Below, piece by piece: positions 49,501 to 59,763 of a stretch of DNA of 64,000 bases; within the stretch, counting starts at the first letter, position 1; each line of letters starts with the position of its first letter. Source of the stretch: Calamus simplicifolius (taxonomy: Eukaryota; Streptophyta; Magnoliopsida; Arecales; Arecaceae). Under the pieces are notes generated by a model. That model had not been told where the DNA came from, did no database searches, and was given only the letters and a program-made list of their open reading frames with translations. The position numbers and the translations under genes were made by a program. The DNA is taken from assembly GCA_900491605.1 (NCBI GenBank), contig UESW01003904.1:1239654-1303653 (forward strand). The letters are read 5' to 3'.

Positions 49501-52500
49501 ATTCTGGCTTCTAAACGTTTCACCAATCATTGAGACAAATTGTACCTGGCTGGGAGAACATGGTTGGCAAATAATCTCATTAGTTCTTCTCGAGCCTGAA
49601 TACAAAATATAACATGATTTGTCAGAAGGTAGTCAGGGAAATGAACTATTTTAAGCTTGATATGTGTACCAGGTACCTCATATTAGCTAAGATCATCAAC
49701 CAAACAGTAAAAAAAACAATTTCCAAAGGGAAGAACTAATTCTATTACTAACTTATGCATCTCTACTTTTAGCTGTTATCAGTTGAGTGCCCTTTTGGCC
49801 AAGGTTTCAAGTGCTGGCACATGCCAGTCCATGGTCTAATATAGGCACACAGTATGGTTGGTGCAACACCTATCAACTAGTTTTTAAAAATAACATTTTT
49901 TCTAAAGAAATTAAGCTATGGAATGGCATGGCATATCTGCTGGTATACCAAGCAGCAGTGACACTTAAATCCTTTCTTTCAACCTCATCTTACTATATTA
50001 CATGCATGATTTGTTTCATCAAGAACTGATATGCTTAACATTTTTTTCTTATACTAAATTTTTCAAGCAAACACTATATGATCATGCTGTATAACCATAA
50101 ACTCTGGATGATGAGAAAGCTTCCTTCTTGAGACTATGACTAACAATATTTTGTTTTTTTAGCATGACAAAATCATTTAATTGGGAATTTTCTGAAAGAG
50201 ATCAGGAACTTCAATATTTCCATTCAAGATTTTGACATGGAAAAATTAACAATAGCAATAACAACCAACAGAAGGCAAGATATTATATAATTAGTATATT
50301 GTTTGTTTTCTTTAAGAATTTATGTTCTAGATTCCATTAAATATCTCCACAAAATGAGGTGGTAGTCTTAGTAGAATTATGGAGGCAACCGCACCTAGCT
50401 CGGGTGGTCATGCAACATGCACATGACCAGGGTCTTCTTACAGCAGAATTAAGACTTAAGTTGTGCTTTATATATGGAATTCAATGAAAAATTATCTAAA
50501 AGGCAACTTAAAATGGATAAGAGGTGCACTTTTAACAGCATAATGTGCCGCATTTTTAAAGCAGTACCCATCTAAATGTAAGTGTTCATTTAGTTTGCTT
50601 AGGCAATTTTAAATTATCTTGATTGTTCATAAAACAATTCAATCCAATGAGTGCTTAGACAATGCTCCATAAATTGATTAGGAAAGTTAATGTGTGCAAT
50701 TCTTGTATAGTAATTTCCAATTTTAGTAATTTAACAATCATGATATAATATCAAGCTTGCTGGACAATGTGACAAAAATCTTTATGGCTGTTAGGCCCGG
50801 TTAGGCCTCGAGAGAGTCCCGAACTGAGTGGTACTACTGACTAGAGGTGGGCGCTGGGCCGTGCCTAGCATGGCACGGCCCAGGTCCATTGTGCTTTTAG
50901 AATTGCCGTGTCGTGCCTGGCACGGCCCATTAACAAACGGACCGTGCCAGGCATAGCACGGAAAAAAAAAAATTTAGACCCGGCATGGCTCGTGGCCCAT
51001 TTTGGGTCGTGAGCCATGCCAAGGCACGGCTCTGGTACCAAACGGCTATATAGCCGTTTCTAGCTGTTGGGAGGGGTTTAGACCATTTTACCCCTCCCAA
51101 CAGTCATATAATGGCTATATCAAAGGATAATTTTTGAAAAAAAAATTTGGGACTTCTATAAATAGCCTATTTCTCTCTCATTCTTACCACGTCAAACCAA
51201 CTCTTCTCTATTACTATTATTTCTCTCTTCTAGCAAGTGTTCTAGTAGATTAGCAATTTAATTTTTAGTTTGCAAGTGTTCTTACAAGTGGCAAGTGCTC
51301 AAGCAAGTAGTCAAGTGCTACAGGGTCACTTCTTATTGAGAGGCGAGAGCGCAAGAGGAAGCTCACAAATCTCGGCTCCACGCTTCCACCTCTGATCTTT
51401 TCTAAATTCCTTTTTATGTGTTAGTTTTTATTTTTTTGTATTTATTAATTAAAAATTTTAGATATGGCATCTTTTAACGAAAGTAATTTAACATGCACCC
51501 TTTTTTTTTAGGGTGAGGAAACTAATCCCTAAGGACCCCAACCCCAATCCCAACTCCAAGTTTCATCTAGAGCCAATGTCAGTGAATGTCAAACCTCTTC
51601 CGTAAGAGGAGGACTAGTAATTTTTAGATTGATTTCGATAGAATTATGGTTGATGGAGTCTATAAAGCAAAATGTAAAAAATGTGCAAAACTTTACAATT
51701 GTTCTAGTACTGGGGGAACAGGGCATTTAAAAAGATATCAAGAGAGTCATAGGATGCATGATTCCCGTCAGCAATATGTCCTTAATATACAAAAGGGATC
51801 ACTTATAGGTAATTTTGCATATAACCACAAAAATCAGAAAAAATTACTGGTAAGATGGATAGTTCAAGATGAATTACCTTTTAGTTTATCTGAATCTTAT
51901 AATTTTGAAAGATATGTTCAATTAGGCCTACAACCTGCTTATAGAAGAACTAGTAGTCATACCTTTAGAAGAGTGGCTATGACAAACTTTTTAGCAATGA
52001 AACAAAGTTTAACTGAAAGCCTCTCAAATTTAAATGCTAGAATTTCTTTAACTTCTAATATTTGATCGGCATATGTAGGTAGTAATTGTTTTATTGCTAT
52101 TATTTCTCATTATTGTGATAATGATTGGCAATTAAATAAACGAATTATTGCTTTTCGTGCTTTTAATTTTCCGCATTTAGGATAACAAATTTCAAATATT
52201 ATTTATCAAACCACAAGCTCATATAATATTAATAATAAAATAATATCAATTACTTTTGATAATGCATCTAATAATAATTCTGCTATTGCATTATTAAACG
52301 ACTCTTTGCATCCCATTTTAGATGGACAATTATTTCATATTAGATGTGCATGTCATATATTAAATCTTTCTGCTCAATCTGGCATGAACATAATTCAAGA
52401 GGTTATTTTAAAAATTAGAAATGCAGTTTCTTTTATTCATGCTTCAAGGTCAAGACTTCAAGAATTTAAACATTTATGTGTAGATCATGGTAAACATTTT

Positions 52501-55500
52501 AAAAAATTTAAACTTGATGTAATAACTCGTTGGAATAGTACCTATACCATGATACGCATATCCATATAAGAACTTATTAGGTGCTTATATTAATGAGCGT
52601 GGATTAGGATTTACATTGACTGAAGCTGATTGGCATCAAGGTAAAATTTTAGAAGATTTTTTGGTTACTTTTTATGATGCTGCAAATGTTCTTTCAGGTA
52701 TTTATCATCCAACTTCTTGTTCATTTTTACAAAAAGCATATATAATTAGTGAAAATTTAAAGAATATAGATATCATGAAGTTTTAATGCCTATTATACAT
52801 AATATGAAAACTAAATGGAATGAATATTGGAATAGGATATGTCCATTGCATAACTTAGCTACTGTTTTTGATCCTAAAGTTAAATTAAATGGTGTAATTT
52901 TTTTAATTGATCAATATTGTGAAAACATGAATCAAAATCCTGAACCTGCTAAAGATGAGGTAACACGACTTCTTAATGATATTTATGGTTTATATAATGA
53001 TAAAATTTATGGATCTAGAATACCTACTTAAAGCTCTGCTTCTTCTAGATCTCATTCGTCGTCTATTTTTTCATTCATTAGAAGACACACATGCTTCATC
53101 ATCTTCATCTTCATCTTTAAGTGATGAATTGAAATTTTATTTACGAAATGATCTTCATTCTGCATATGATGAAGATCAAATAGAAAGTCTAGATGTATTA
53201 GCTTGATGGAAGAGTGTTAGAAATCAATATCCAGTTATGTCTGCCATTGCACGAGATATTTTAGTTATGCCGATGTCAACGGTAGCATCGGAATCCGCTT
53301 TCAGTGCAGGTCGACGTATTTTGGACGAAAAGAGAAGTAGGATGACTGGCAAGACAGTTGAGATGCTTATCTACTTCAAAGATTGGTTGGATGCTGAGGC
53401 AAGGCTTCAAGATAAAGGTGGACATGACTTAACCAGCGAAGATGATGATGACACAAATACTACTGATGATTGATGAGTGAGTCATTTCTATTTTTATAAT
53501 TGTATATTTTATTTTTTAAATTGTTAAAAACTTAAAGTGAGTCATCTTTATTTTTTTCTTTCTATTTTTTTCTCCTTACTTATTGTATTTTGTTCTGAAG
53601 GTCAGGCCTAGCCCCCCTCCCTTCTGTACCATTTTGATTTTAAATTAATAAACTGATAGAGGTCTATGTCAAACCCCCCACCATTAAGGTGGCTTCATAT
53701 TAATAAAATTTTTTATTCCTAATAATTTTTTAATTTATCAAAAAAAATATTTTTTTACAAATTTTTTTTATTTGGGCCGTGCACGGTCCAGGCCCACTTG
53801 GGCTGGCCCAGGCCCATCATAGGCCATGCGGTGTTGGGCCAACGAAAAAAAATTTTCAAGCTCGACACAGCACGGTTTACTGGGCCGTGCCAGCACGACC
53901 CTGTAGGCCTGGGCCGGCCGTGCCATGGGCGGCACGGTCCAGTGCCTACCTCTACTACTGACACGATGATCCCGGTGGGAGTCAGAAACCCAGAAGGTGC
54001 TGAAAAAGGGGCGGAAGACAAGGCCCTCTTCTCTTTAAATCTCCTTGCCCCCTCCCTTATGATATCGTCACAGGTCCTCACCAAGAGCCTTCTTTGATCT
54101 GCTGGCAAGTTCTCACCACCAGTAGCTGCCGCAAAGCGCATGGGCCACTTCCTCCCCCCCTCCTTCCTTAATGCCTCAATCCCTTAAATTGGCATCATCA
54201 TTGATGAGCAGATTCTGTTGAGGAATCGCAAGGAAGCAGCTAGCCTAGCATCTCCCTTGTTTTGATTTGAGGTATCGGCTCTGTTTTGGATGAGGGCATT
54301 GTACTCCCGCTCTTTGATGAGCCTCACCGCTATCTGAGGCTCCTCCATACCCCATTTGCCAGTTAGGTGACTTGGAGAGTCATCGACATCAAGGTAGGTT
54401 ATTTCCTTTAGATTCTATCCTCACTTTTGGTGCTCTATTTCTAACCTTATATTGTCACAGTGAGGCACTATGGAAGACATCACCTTGATGTCATTGTCGA
54501 TCCACCATTGGTCCACGACAAGCATTGTTCAATAAGAACCCTAGCCGAAGCCTCTTTCCTCCTCTTACTCTACTACACCTTGTCTTCTTTTGAGATTTTG
54601 CTTGCTCTCTCTCTATTTCTCAGGACTCTCTCCTCTCGTCAACACCTCCACAACACCTTCCTCTTTTTCAAGGACTATGGGTTTGTCTTGTCGCTACAGG
54701 AGTCACCCCGTCTATTTAGGATACCATCGAACCTCACTTTTGTTTCCATGAATCTCAAGGCTTTGAAGTCAACATTAAATGGATTTTGCAAAGGGTCTCT
54801 TTCCTCCTATTAGTGCTTAGGTCCAGACTGCTTTGACAACCTCACTTTATATGTGGGTACTTGCTTTAATCTTTATACTACTATAAAACCTTCACTTGTA
54901 ATAACACTTATCATGCTGCTATCATTTAAATTGGTCTCCTATCCCTTGAGTTAGTAGCTAAATTTTACTCCAATCTGGATGTCAAATATCATTACTTGAT
55001 TGACCTTATTATCCTCGTATATTTCCACCTCTACCCCTATTAGCCGCTCCAATTATTAAATTCCAATCTATGAGGGTGTAGCGTTAGAGTTATTTTTCTC
55101 CCTTACTCCTATGACTGAAGGTTGATTATCTTTATACATGTGTATCAGGGCTTTCAACTTTAATGGAACACCAAAAATTGAAGATGACCTTTTTAATTGG
55201 AGTAGGTAAGTATCATCACCTCCAGAATTTTATCATTATATAAACACGTGTTCATTAAAAAAATATTATTCAATTTTATTTATTTATTTAGAAAATAGCA
55301 ACAAATATTTGAAATTAAAAATATGAAAAAACATTTATGCATGATTTCATGTTATAAAATTATTATGTGTATTTCAAGTATATTTAAAAAATATTTTATT
55401 TATATACGCACGCCTTTGCATAGATGCAATATTATTTTAAAAACGTGTATCAAGCATGATATTTTTTTTTAGCATAACATGTTTTACTTGGATATTGTAT

Positions 55501-58500
55501 TGAATTTAAAACATTGAAAATCATGTTGATTTTGAACGGGCATAAGTATATTATCTTATGTATAAAATTTTATGGATTTTTAATTGATTGCATGATTGAG
55601 AAATTAGTTTGAAATAGATATTATGCTTGCTTTCTGATCTAATTATGATTAAAACCCAACCATTGGATTAATTATGAGCCACACATAACTTTAGAGCTAG
55701 ATTTCTTTCGAGCTTAACTAATTAGGACTGATTGCTGACACATGCTATTCATTAGCATGTTTTGTTTTGAAGAACTAGTCTCTGGCAGGCCTAACCAGTT
55801 ATCTGAATGTTTAATTTATGTGAATTAAAGCTATTTTTCCTTCAATCCTAACCAATTGGGATTGATTATGGACCCATCTTCCTTTCTTGGCATGTTTTGT
55901 ATTCAAGAGCTAATCTCTTTTGGGTCCCGTTAGGGGGCTAATCATGGTCGTAGTTACCAAAGATTAAAGGGAGGCAGATTTCACAATTAAAAAAAAAGGA
56001 ATTTTCTAAATTGTTGCATTAAATGTTTTAAAAATTGATGTTATACTTCGATATGCATGCTTTTATGAAATTATATCCTAAAATTAGTACTGTTAGGTAG
56101 CTGATAAATCGATTGTATGTAAATTATATACTTCGATATGCATGCTTTATGAAATTTATCCTAAACTTAGTATTGTTAGGTAGCTGATAAACCAATTGTA
56201 TATAAATTAATAAATAACATACTTGATATGCTTGATCCAACCAAAGATAGAAATTACTTACAAAGCTATTAGCTCACATAGTATTTTACTTATTTTTTCA
56301 AATCCAAAGTACGAGTAAAACTAGGATACAAAGGTATACAAGCAATGATCCAAGTAGTTTATAGTAGCTAAAATATTTCTGATATTTGGAGTATAAAGAG
56401 AATTGCAAGTGAATGATTTTATTATTATATTTATAGTGTTTTTTATTTTATATATTAATAATAATATTTGTGTTATTATGAAAAAGAGGCTTTGCATGTC
56501 CTTTATAGCTACATCCTATAAGATGTCCAGCCATATCACATGCTAACTAGAGCTAGGTTTGGGCATAGCAATTACATTGCATTGTTTTAAGGGACTACAT
56601 GATGTATAGAGTCTAGCGCATACTAAGAAGAAAAAAAATCTCTCTTTTATGTCAACTTTAATTAATTGAACCATTGATAATCCAAGCCGTTGATGTGATT
56701 TACTATCCATAAACTGCTTACCTATTAAAAAATATGATTTGGAGACCATACACACACATAATTCCAATTTAATTTATGTAAACATGATTTAGAATTTGGA
56801 AAAGGTAAGAGAATATTTTCATGATAAGAATAACTGCACAAAATAACTGCAACAAAAAAAATCAAAAAGTAAGAAATGAAGTAGGGAGAATTTGTAATTA
56901 GTAAGAAAGAACCCAAGCATCAGCATAGGACAATGCAGATATCCCTAAAACACAAGTTATAACTTGCAGATTCAACTCAAAATAAAATCCCTAGCCTAAT
57001 CCTAAACTCCCCAATTACCTTAACAGGATGCAAACTGAAACATATAAAATAACACAAATACAATGGATATATAATTGTAAGGAAAACATATAAAAATAAG
57101 AACTACAGCCACATGGGTCTTAGCAAAATGGGAAGCAAGTAAAATTAGTAGCCAAAACTTCATTATCTCTTAAGCAAAAATTATCAGCCAAAGATTATAG
57201 ATATACAATCTCCAACTCAAAGTTTTAAATCTTATGGGACAGAAATATCTCGATTTTCTGACAGAATAAAATGCCAAGCATCCCATCTTGTCTTAATCTC
57301 CAATCCAATCAAGCATCCTAGTACTTGCTTAGGATTTTTTTAAAAAAAATATTTATAAAGCTTTAATATTTTATTTATTTTTAAATATATTTAAATATCA
57401 AAGTTATATTTTTATGATAAATTAAGTTTATTTAAAATTAATATTATAGGCTGCGTTTGGATGTCAAAAAGTTATTCCGAGAATAGGGATACGAATTCCG
57501 TAGGAATAGCTTATTCCTTTTGTTATTCTAGATTTCTGTTTGGATGAAAATCTGGTATTCCATGTTATTCCAGTGCAATTAATGCAATGTATTCCAAATG
57601 ATATTGGATGACATGGGAATAAGCATGTATTCCAGTAGGAATAGATGAAGAATTTTTCTGAAATTCCAAAGATACCTCTTCCAATAAAAATGGTTTATCA
57701 ATTTTTATTTTTTAAAATGACATGAATAAATTATTATTTATTAATAAATAAGATAATAAATTAATTATTTTTAATAAAATAATATAAGAACATACTTAAT
57801 AAATTATTTTATATTAATAAAGAAAAAAAATAACATACTTAATTTATTATTTTCTATTAATAAATTTATTTAATTTTAAATTATATTATAAATAAATTTA
57901 TTTAATTTATTTAATTAAATAAATTATTATTTATTAATAATAAGGTAATAATTAATTATTATTAATAGAATAATATAAGAACATACTTAATAAATTATTT
58001 TATATTAATAAAGAAAAAAATAACATACTTAATTTATTATTTTCTATAATAAATTTATTTAATTTTAAATTATATTATGAATAAATTTATTTAATTTATT
58101 TAATTGAATGAATTATTATTTATTAAGAAATAAGGTAATAATTAATTATTATTAATAGCATAAATAAGAACATACTTAATAAATTATTTTATATTAATAA
58201 AAAAAAATAACATACTTAATTTATTTTCTATTAATAAATTTTTTAAATTATATTATAAATAAATTTAATTTAATTAATTTAATTGAATAAATTATTATTA
58301 TTAATAAATAAGGTAATAAATTAATTATATTAATAATATAAGAACATACTTAATAATTTTATTTCATTTTAAATTATATTATAATAATTTATTTATTTTA
58401 AATTATATTATAAATAAATTTATTTCATTTTAATTATATTATAAATTTATTTATTTAAATTTAAATGATATTATAAATAAATTTTTTAATTATTTATGTC

Positions 58501-59648
58501 ATCGGTGCCCCTGGAATAGCTACAGTGGGAATAGGAGCTATTCCATCCAGTACCATGGAATAAGAAATTGGAATAAGAAGGGTTGACTGGAATAGCTAAT
58601 CTAGTGGGACCCACACACCTTTTTTCTTCTGTTTGGAAGATAAGGGGGAATAAGGGCCTATTCCAGGCCTTATTCCCCCATCCAAACACTGCCATAATGT
58701 ATTATGGCTGAAATAAGATGGGATGGGACAGTTAAGATCGATCCCTAAATCTCTTTAGAATATTTTGGCCTCTGTCCTACAGAACTTTGAACCATTACGT
58801 CAACCGTTTATTAAACCATCAAATTTAAACAAATAAAAAAATGTTCAAATGACAAGAATAGTGCCAAAATATATCATTATCACAAGGATAATCCAAAAAA
58901 AAAAACGAATAATTATTTTATAATCAATCCTTTTCCAAGAAGCCAAAGACCGACTAGCAAATATTGGAATCCAGAATTATTATTTAAAAAAAAAAAGAAA
59001 AACCAACGTTCTACTTTTACTTACTTGAAAACAATCCTACTTCTGTTAAATTAACCACAATCTAAAATATGTAAAACCAACAGGGCTTACAACAAAAGAA
59101 CAACTTAAAGTAACAAAGGCGATGTGAGTGAAATCGAGAAAAACAAAGGCTCTTTTAACATAAAACATCAAGAAATCAACACCTTTCTAAGAAACACATG
59201 TACGCCAACTCGCCGTCTACTGGAACCGAAGTTATAAATTCAGTCCCAAATTATACCTTAACCTCCACTTTAACCTATCCAGACACAATCTTAATTACCT
59301 CAAACTAAACACAATCTTAAACACAGCCCAAGGACGTATCAGAAACAAAAGAGATCAAAAGAAATACAACTTGAGCTACCGGTAAAGATGAGGTCAAAGA
59401 TCGAATTTTATACCACTCTGCGAAGAATCTTCTCGAGCTCCACCATGAACCGAGGCATGAGCTGCTTGCCCAGCAGTTCTCTGAAATCAAGAAAAAAGTA
59501 TACAGATCAGCTACTTGAATGGAAAATTAAGGAAGAAAAGCCCAACCCTAGGCACTCACGGGATCAGGGGTCGCCATCGCTTGAGGGCCCGAGATCCGCC
59601 GCCGTCCTCCGCCTCCTCCGACGAAGCCAAGGGCCGCTTGGGAGCCAT
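34599..59648 (-). CDS. CBP60: CBP60-family calmodulin-binding transcription regulator (7 coding exons)
   Basis: Coding exons in transcription order: 59648-59560, 59480-59414, 49595-49546, 44633-44149, 42281-42121, 42031-41831 and 34958-34599. All introns are GT-AG. Phases fit throughout, giving 1413 nt, i.e. 470 residues plus stop. The N-terminus MAPKRPLASSEEAEDGGG is basic, followed by LMPRFMVELEKILRRV. Exon 4 encodes the core domain from about residue 69 (IRYRLHFQNKPPNEVFTFKS, VVIRGDF, GPVLTGELVIKL, RSQKFRLGVRL). PSLTDEVWRLKYIMKDGKLH and HTVQQFLQAFNMNHERLR follow. The tryptophan-rich basic tail RWRWVKLIAGIKCGISVAKY matches the C-terminal calmodulin-binding helix of CBP60a-f-type members. 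Family knowledge: nuclear DNA-binding proteins tied to salicylic-acid immunity; the exact member is not determined. Length is within the usual range. Confidence 0.93.
35071..36052. mobile_element. PIF/Harbinger-type MITE (982 bp) with TAA duplication
   Basis: The ends GGCTATGTTTGGATG and CATCCAAACAGACCC are imperfect inverted repeats, flanked by TAA on both sides (35068-35070 and 36053-36055). The interior is purine-rich near both ends, with extra GTTTGGATAGGAGGG copies (35167, 35213). It carries a 68-69-bp tandem duplication at about 35607-35745. Confidence 0.75.
35607..35745 (-). repeat. Tandem duplication inside the MITE, possibly a captured exon
   Basis: The segment GGATAATGGACATACCTCGTAACGATCTRTTTCAAGGCGGTGCTTGRTGAC occurs twice (about 35607 and 35675). 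On the minus strand each copy ends in TTACGAG|GTATGT, which looks like an exon-donor junction. The upstream reading is FVTKHRLETDRYE. The peptide is not recognised, so a captured gene fragment is only a possibility. Confidence 0.45.
36104..36127 (+). repeat. GA microsatellite
   Basis: Uninterrupted GAGAGA tract with one GGAG break, in CBP60 intron 6. Confidence 0.85.
36303..37204 (+). repeat. 5' LTR of copia element 2, with internal 72-bp duplication
   Basis: It starts AGTTGGGCCTGATGTGGTGC (expected TGTTGGG) and ends CTAAACACCAACA. A 72-bp block beginning CTGGCCCACTCTCTA is tandemly duplicated at 36467-36538 and 36539-36610. The right LTR has only one copy. Confidence 0.88.
37370..38004 (+). 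pseudogene. gag: copia element 2 Gag
   Basis: Pieces begin FEKFDGKKSF near 37370. The frame 37690-38004 contains LLCLLPTSHDSLVTMLLYRK and the basic GRGRGRGRDRRRPRG tract, and ends in a stop just before the zinc knuckle. The knuckle itself is in another frame at about 38015-38070 (CYKCGEVGHFKRDY, with the last cysteine replaced by tyrosine). Confidence 0.82.
38123..39423 (+). pseudogene. copia element 2 protease and integrase
   Basis: WTLDSACSHHYTPNRSWF (protease), LEQTG, then IWHYRLGH with a TGA replacing tryptophan near 38589. CESYQLGKH has lost a zinc-binding cysteine. VHMDVWGSAPISARN, FTLIDDFSGK*, LRSNSGGKYTSREF and METSQQERMAERINRTLLEK follow. The core acidic residue usually in LRSDxG is N here. 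The tail is VFGCMAYVHVSAGERSKLD. Confidence 0.87.
39420..40203 (+). pseudogene. copia element 2: RT start fused to RNase H end
   Basis: The linker DAAEQRTQKDAARQGTDTG and the pre-RT region RPRRNMRPPVRYGFEDSVSY are readable, followed by WVQAMAEDASYGKEDAV. RT starts (DCKWVYQRKKGPSEQGG, KAGLVAKGYFRKEGFDYRE) and jumps at the same place as in element 1 to LVEEDGAELMKVRIKKNPA. The one-base loss before the ALTKV-equivalent is also shared. Confidence 0.85.
40204..41052 (+). repeat. 3' LTR of copia element 2
   Basis: TGTTGGGCCTGGTGTGGTGC to CTCTAAACACCAACA, 849 bp, lacking the 72-bp duplication present in the left LTR. It is nearly identical to the left LTR over the GAAGACTCGGCAT region. Confidence 0.9.
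42282..44148 (-). other. CBP60 intron 4
   Basis: Donor GGAAT|GTAAGT, acceptor CTTGTGACAG. No element or gene recognised inside this 1.87-kb AT-rich intron. Confidence 0.8.
45258..45458. mobile_element. Short MITE-like element (201 bp)
   Basis: It starts GGGGTTGTTTGTTTGC and ends GCGTTCGAAACTAGCCC, flanked by TCA on both sides (45255-45257 and 45459-45461). AATTGCAG and its complement CAATTGCA recur inside. The inverted repeats are imperfect. Confidence 0.55.
45655..46444 (+). pseudogene. RTE-type LINE, 3' end of reverse transcriptase
   Basis: A 5'-truncated non-LTR element. ISDDIVLIDEIKSEVN stands where the RT catalytic (Y/F)ADD box occurs. Then come KLKIWREALQSKGFKISR, SKKFRYLGSIIQQEGEI and WIKWRSASGVLYDRRISLKL. 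A frame change after GPSYAIWN (near 46040) leads to the RMLRW-like and APIEDKMREN-like segments. The element ends with a GTTGGGAAAAGGCTTAGATG AGTTGAGT tail, the usual 3' end of plant RTE elements. Several in-frame stops follow the frame change. Confidence 0.85.
46952..47305. repeat. Dispersed repeat copy 1
   Basis: The sequence around ATTTTAAATCTCGTGG...GATCAAGCATCTCAGTACTT...GATGGGACAGGATAAC is homologous to 57215-58795. There the second copy is interrupted by a MITE, so copy 1 acts as the empty site for it. Confidence 0.7.
47550..48450. repeat. Degenerate direct duplication of about 430 bp, AT-rich
   Basis: The series AAAATTGGCCAAAA..., GTCTGAAACT..., ATCATAATGATTCTTATTAT and AGCTATATATAATA occurs twice, from about 47553 and from about 47975, with small indels. 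Some ORFs here are chance products of AT-rich sequence. Confidence 0.7.
48484..48526 (-). repeat. Isolated RTE LINE 3' tail, inverted relative to 46444
   Basis: ACTCAACTCAACTCATCTAA GCCTTTTCCCAACTATG is the complement of the 3' terminus of the LINE remnant ending near 46444. It is a separate, severely 5'-truncated insertion in the opposite orientation. Confidence 0.75.
50842..53954 (+). mobile_element. hAT transposon 2 (3113 bp) with an 8-bp target duplication
   Basis: Ends TAGAGGTGGGCGCTGGGCC and GTGCCTACCTCTA. The 8-bp duplication CTACTGAC lies on both sides (50834-50841 and 53955-53962). It is closely related to hAT 1 throughout. It has one instead of two copies of the AACGGCTATATAGCCGTT... 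segment (about 51037-51120). The transposase frames are broken at different places than in hAT 1, so both are probably non-coding now. Confidence 0.95.
51646..53473 (+). pseudogene. hAT 2 transposase (BED finger to hATC), broken
   Basis: MVDGVYKAKCKKCAKLYNCS with TGGTGHLKRYQESH forms the BED finger. RWIVQDELPFSLSE and NFLAMKQSLTESLSN follow, then a stop at about 52063 (TGG to TGA by comparison with hAT 1). The catalytic region ISITFDNASNNNSAIA and HIRCACHILNLSAQSGMN is intact over the site where hAT 1 has a stop. Further shifts lie near 52555, 52765, 53030 and 53203. The dimerisation region STVASESAFSAGRRILDEKR ends at 53473. Confidence 0.88.
56046..56210. repeat. Tandem duplication of about 82 bp
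   Basis: TACTTCGATATGCATGCTTT ATGAAATTATATCCTAAAATTAGTACTGTTAGGTAGCTGATAAA is followed by a second, slightly diverged copy starting near 56128. Confidence 0.8.
57215..58795. repeat. Dispersed repeat copy 2, split by a MITE
   Basis: The left part (57215-57448) and right part (58694-58795) together match 46952-47305. The outer ends CAAAGTTTTAAATCTTATGG and CTACAGAACTTTG are roughly inverse to each other, suggesting a small DNA transposon of unknown family. Confidence 0.7.
57449..58693. mobile_element. MITE (1245 bp) with internal repeats and 3-bp ATA duplication
   Basis: Ends GGCTGCGTTTGGATG and CATCCAAACACTGCC. ATA lies on both sides (57446-57448 and 58694-58696). The related uninterrupted copy at 47170-47200 has the right length for an empty site. 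The ends carry GGAATA/TATTCC repeats. The interior is an AT-rich array in which ATAATATAAGAACATACTTA recurs about every 180-190 bp (near 57780, 57970, 58155, 58335). Confidence 0.8.
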
Positions 59649-59653
59649 CCCAT
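59564..59653 (-). other. Potential uORF overlapping the CBP60 start
   Basis: An ATG 5 bases upstream of the CBP60 start (59653 versus 59648) opens a different frame of 29 codons ending at TGA (59566-59564), wholly overlapping exon 1. Both ATGs have G at -3 and +4. Whether it is in the mRNA depends on the transcription start, since the TATA-like element is only about 40 bp upstream. Confidence 0.4.
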
Positions 59654-59683
59654 ATCGGAGCGAAAAGGAAGGGCCGTCCGCGT

Positions 59684-59692
59684 TTATATAAG
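59684..59692 (-). promoter_or_regulatory. TATA-like element of CBP60
   Basis: TTATATAAA on the minus strand, roughly 36-45 bp upstream of the CBP60 ATG. If it is functional, the 5' leader would be very short. The position is the only support. Confidence 0.4.
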
Positions 59693-59763
59693 AACGGAGA
59701 TTGGAGCGGAGGCAAGGAGGATTGGATAAGAACGGAGATTGGAGCGGAGGCAAGGAGGATTGG
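59688..59763. repeat. Perfect 38-bp tandem repeat in the CBP60 promoter
   Basis: ATAAGAACGGAGATTGGAGC GGAGGCAAGGAGGATTGG occurs twice back to back (59688-59725 and 59726-59763) without any difference, immediately upstream of the TATA-like element. Confidence 0.92.

Larger units (their letters stand above)
44634..49545 (-). other. CBP60 intron 3 (4.9 kb)
   Basis: Donor GCCAG|GTACAA, acceptor TTTTTGTAG. It contains a 201-bp MITE, an RTE LINE remnant, an inverted RTE tail fragment, a dispersed-repeat copy and an AT-rich direct duplication, each listed separately. Confidence 0.85.
49596..59413 (-). other. CBP60 intron 2 (9.8 kb), TE-filled
   Basis: Donor CAGAGTG|GTATAA (59413), acceptor TGTATTCAG. 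It contains hAT transposon 2, a MITE nested in a dispersed repeat, and short tandem duplications. 53963-54840 is a moderately GC-richer stretch with no recognisable coding family. 54850-56040 shows only AT-rich sequence. Confidence 0.85.

Noticed and set aside
50788..50841. Possible solo LTR start TGTTAGGCCCGGTTAGGCC left of hAT 2
   Set aside because: No matching end, target duplication or second copy could be found in the window.
54460..54813. 117-codon plus-strand frame in CBP60 intron 2
   Set aside because: No recognisable domain, Leu/Ser-rich, no splice or family support. Left as unannotated intron sequence.
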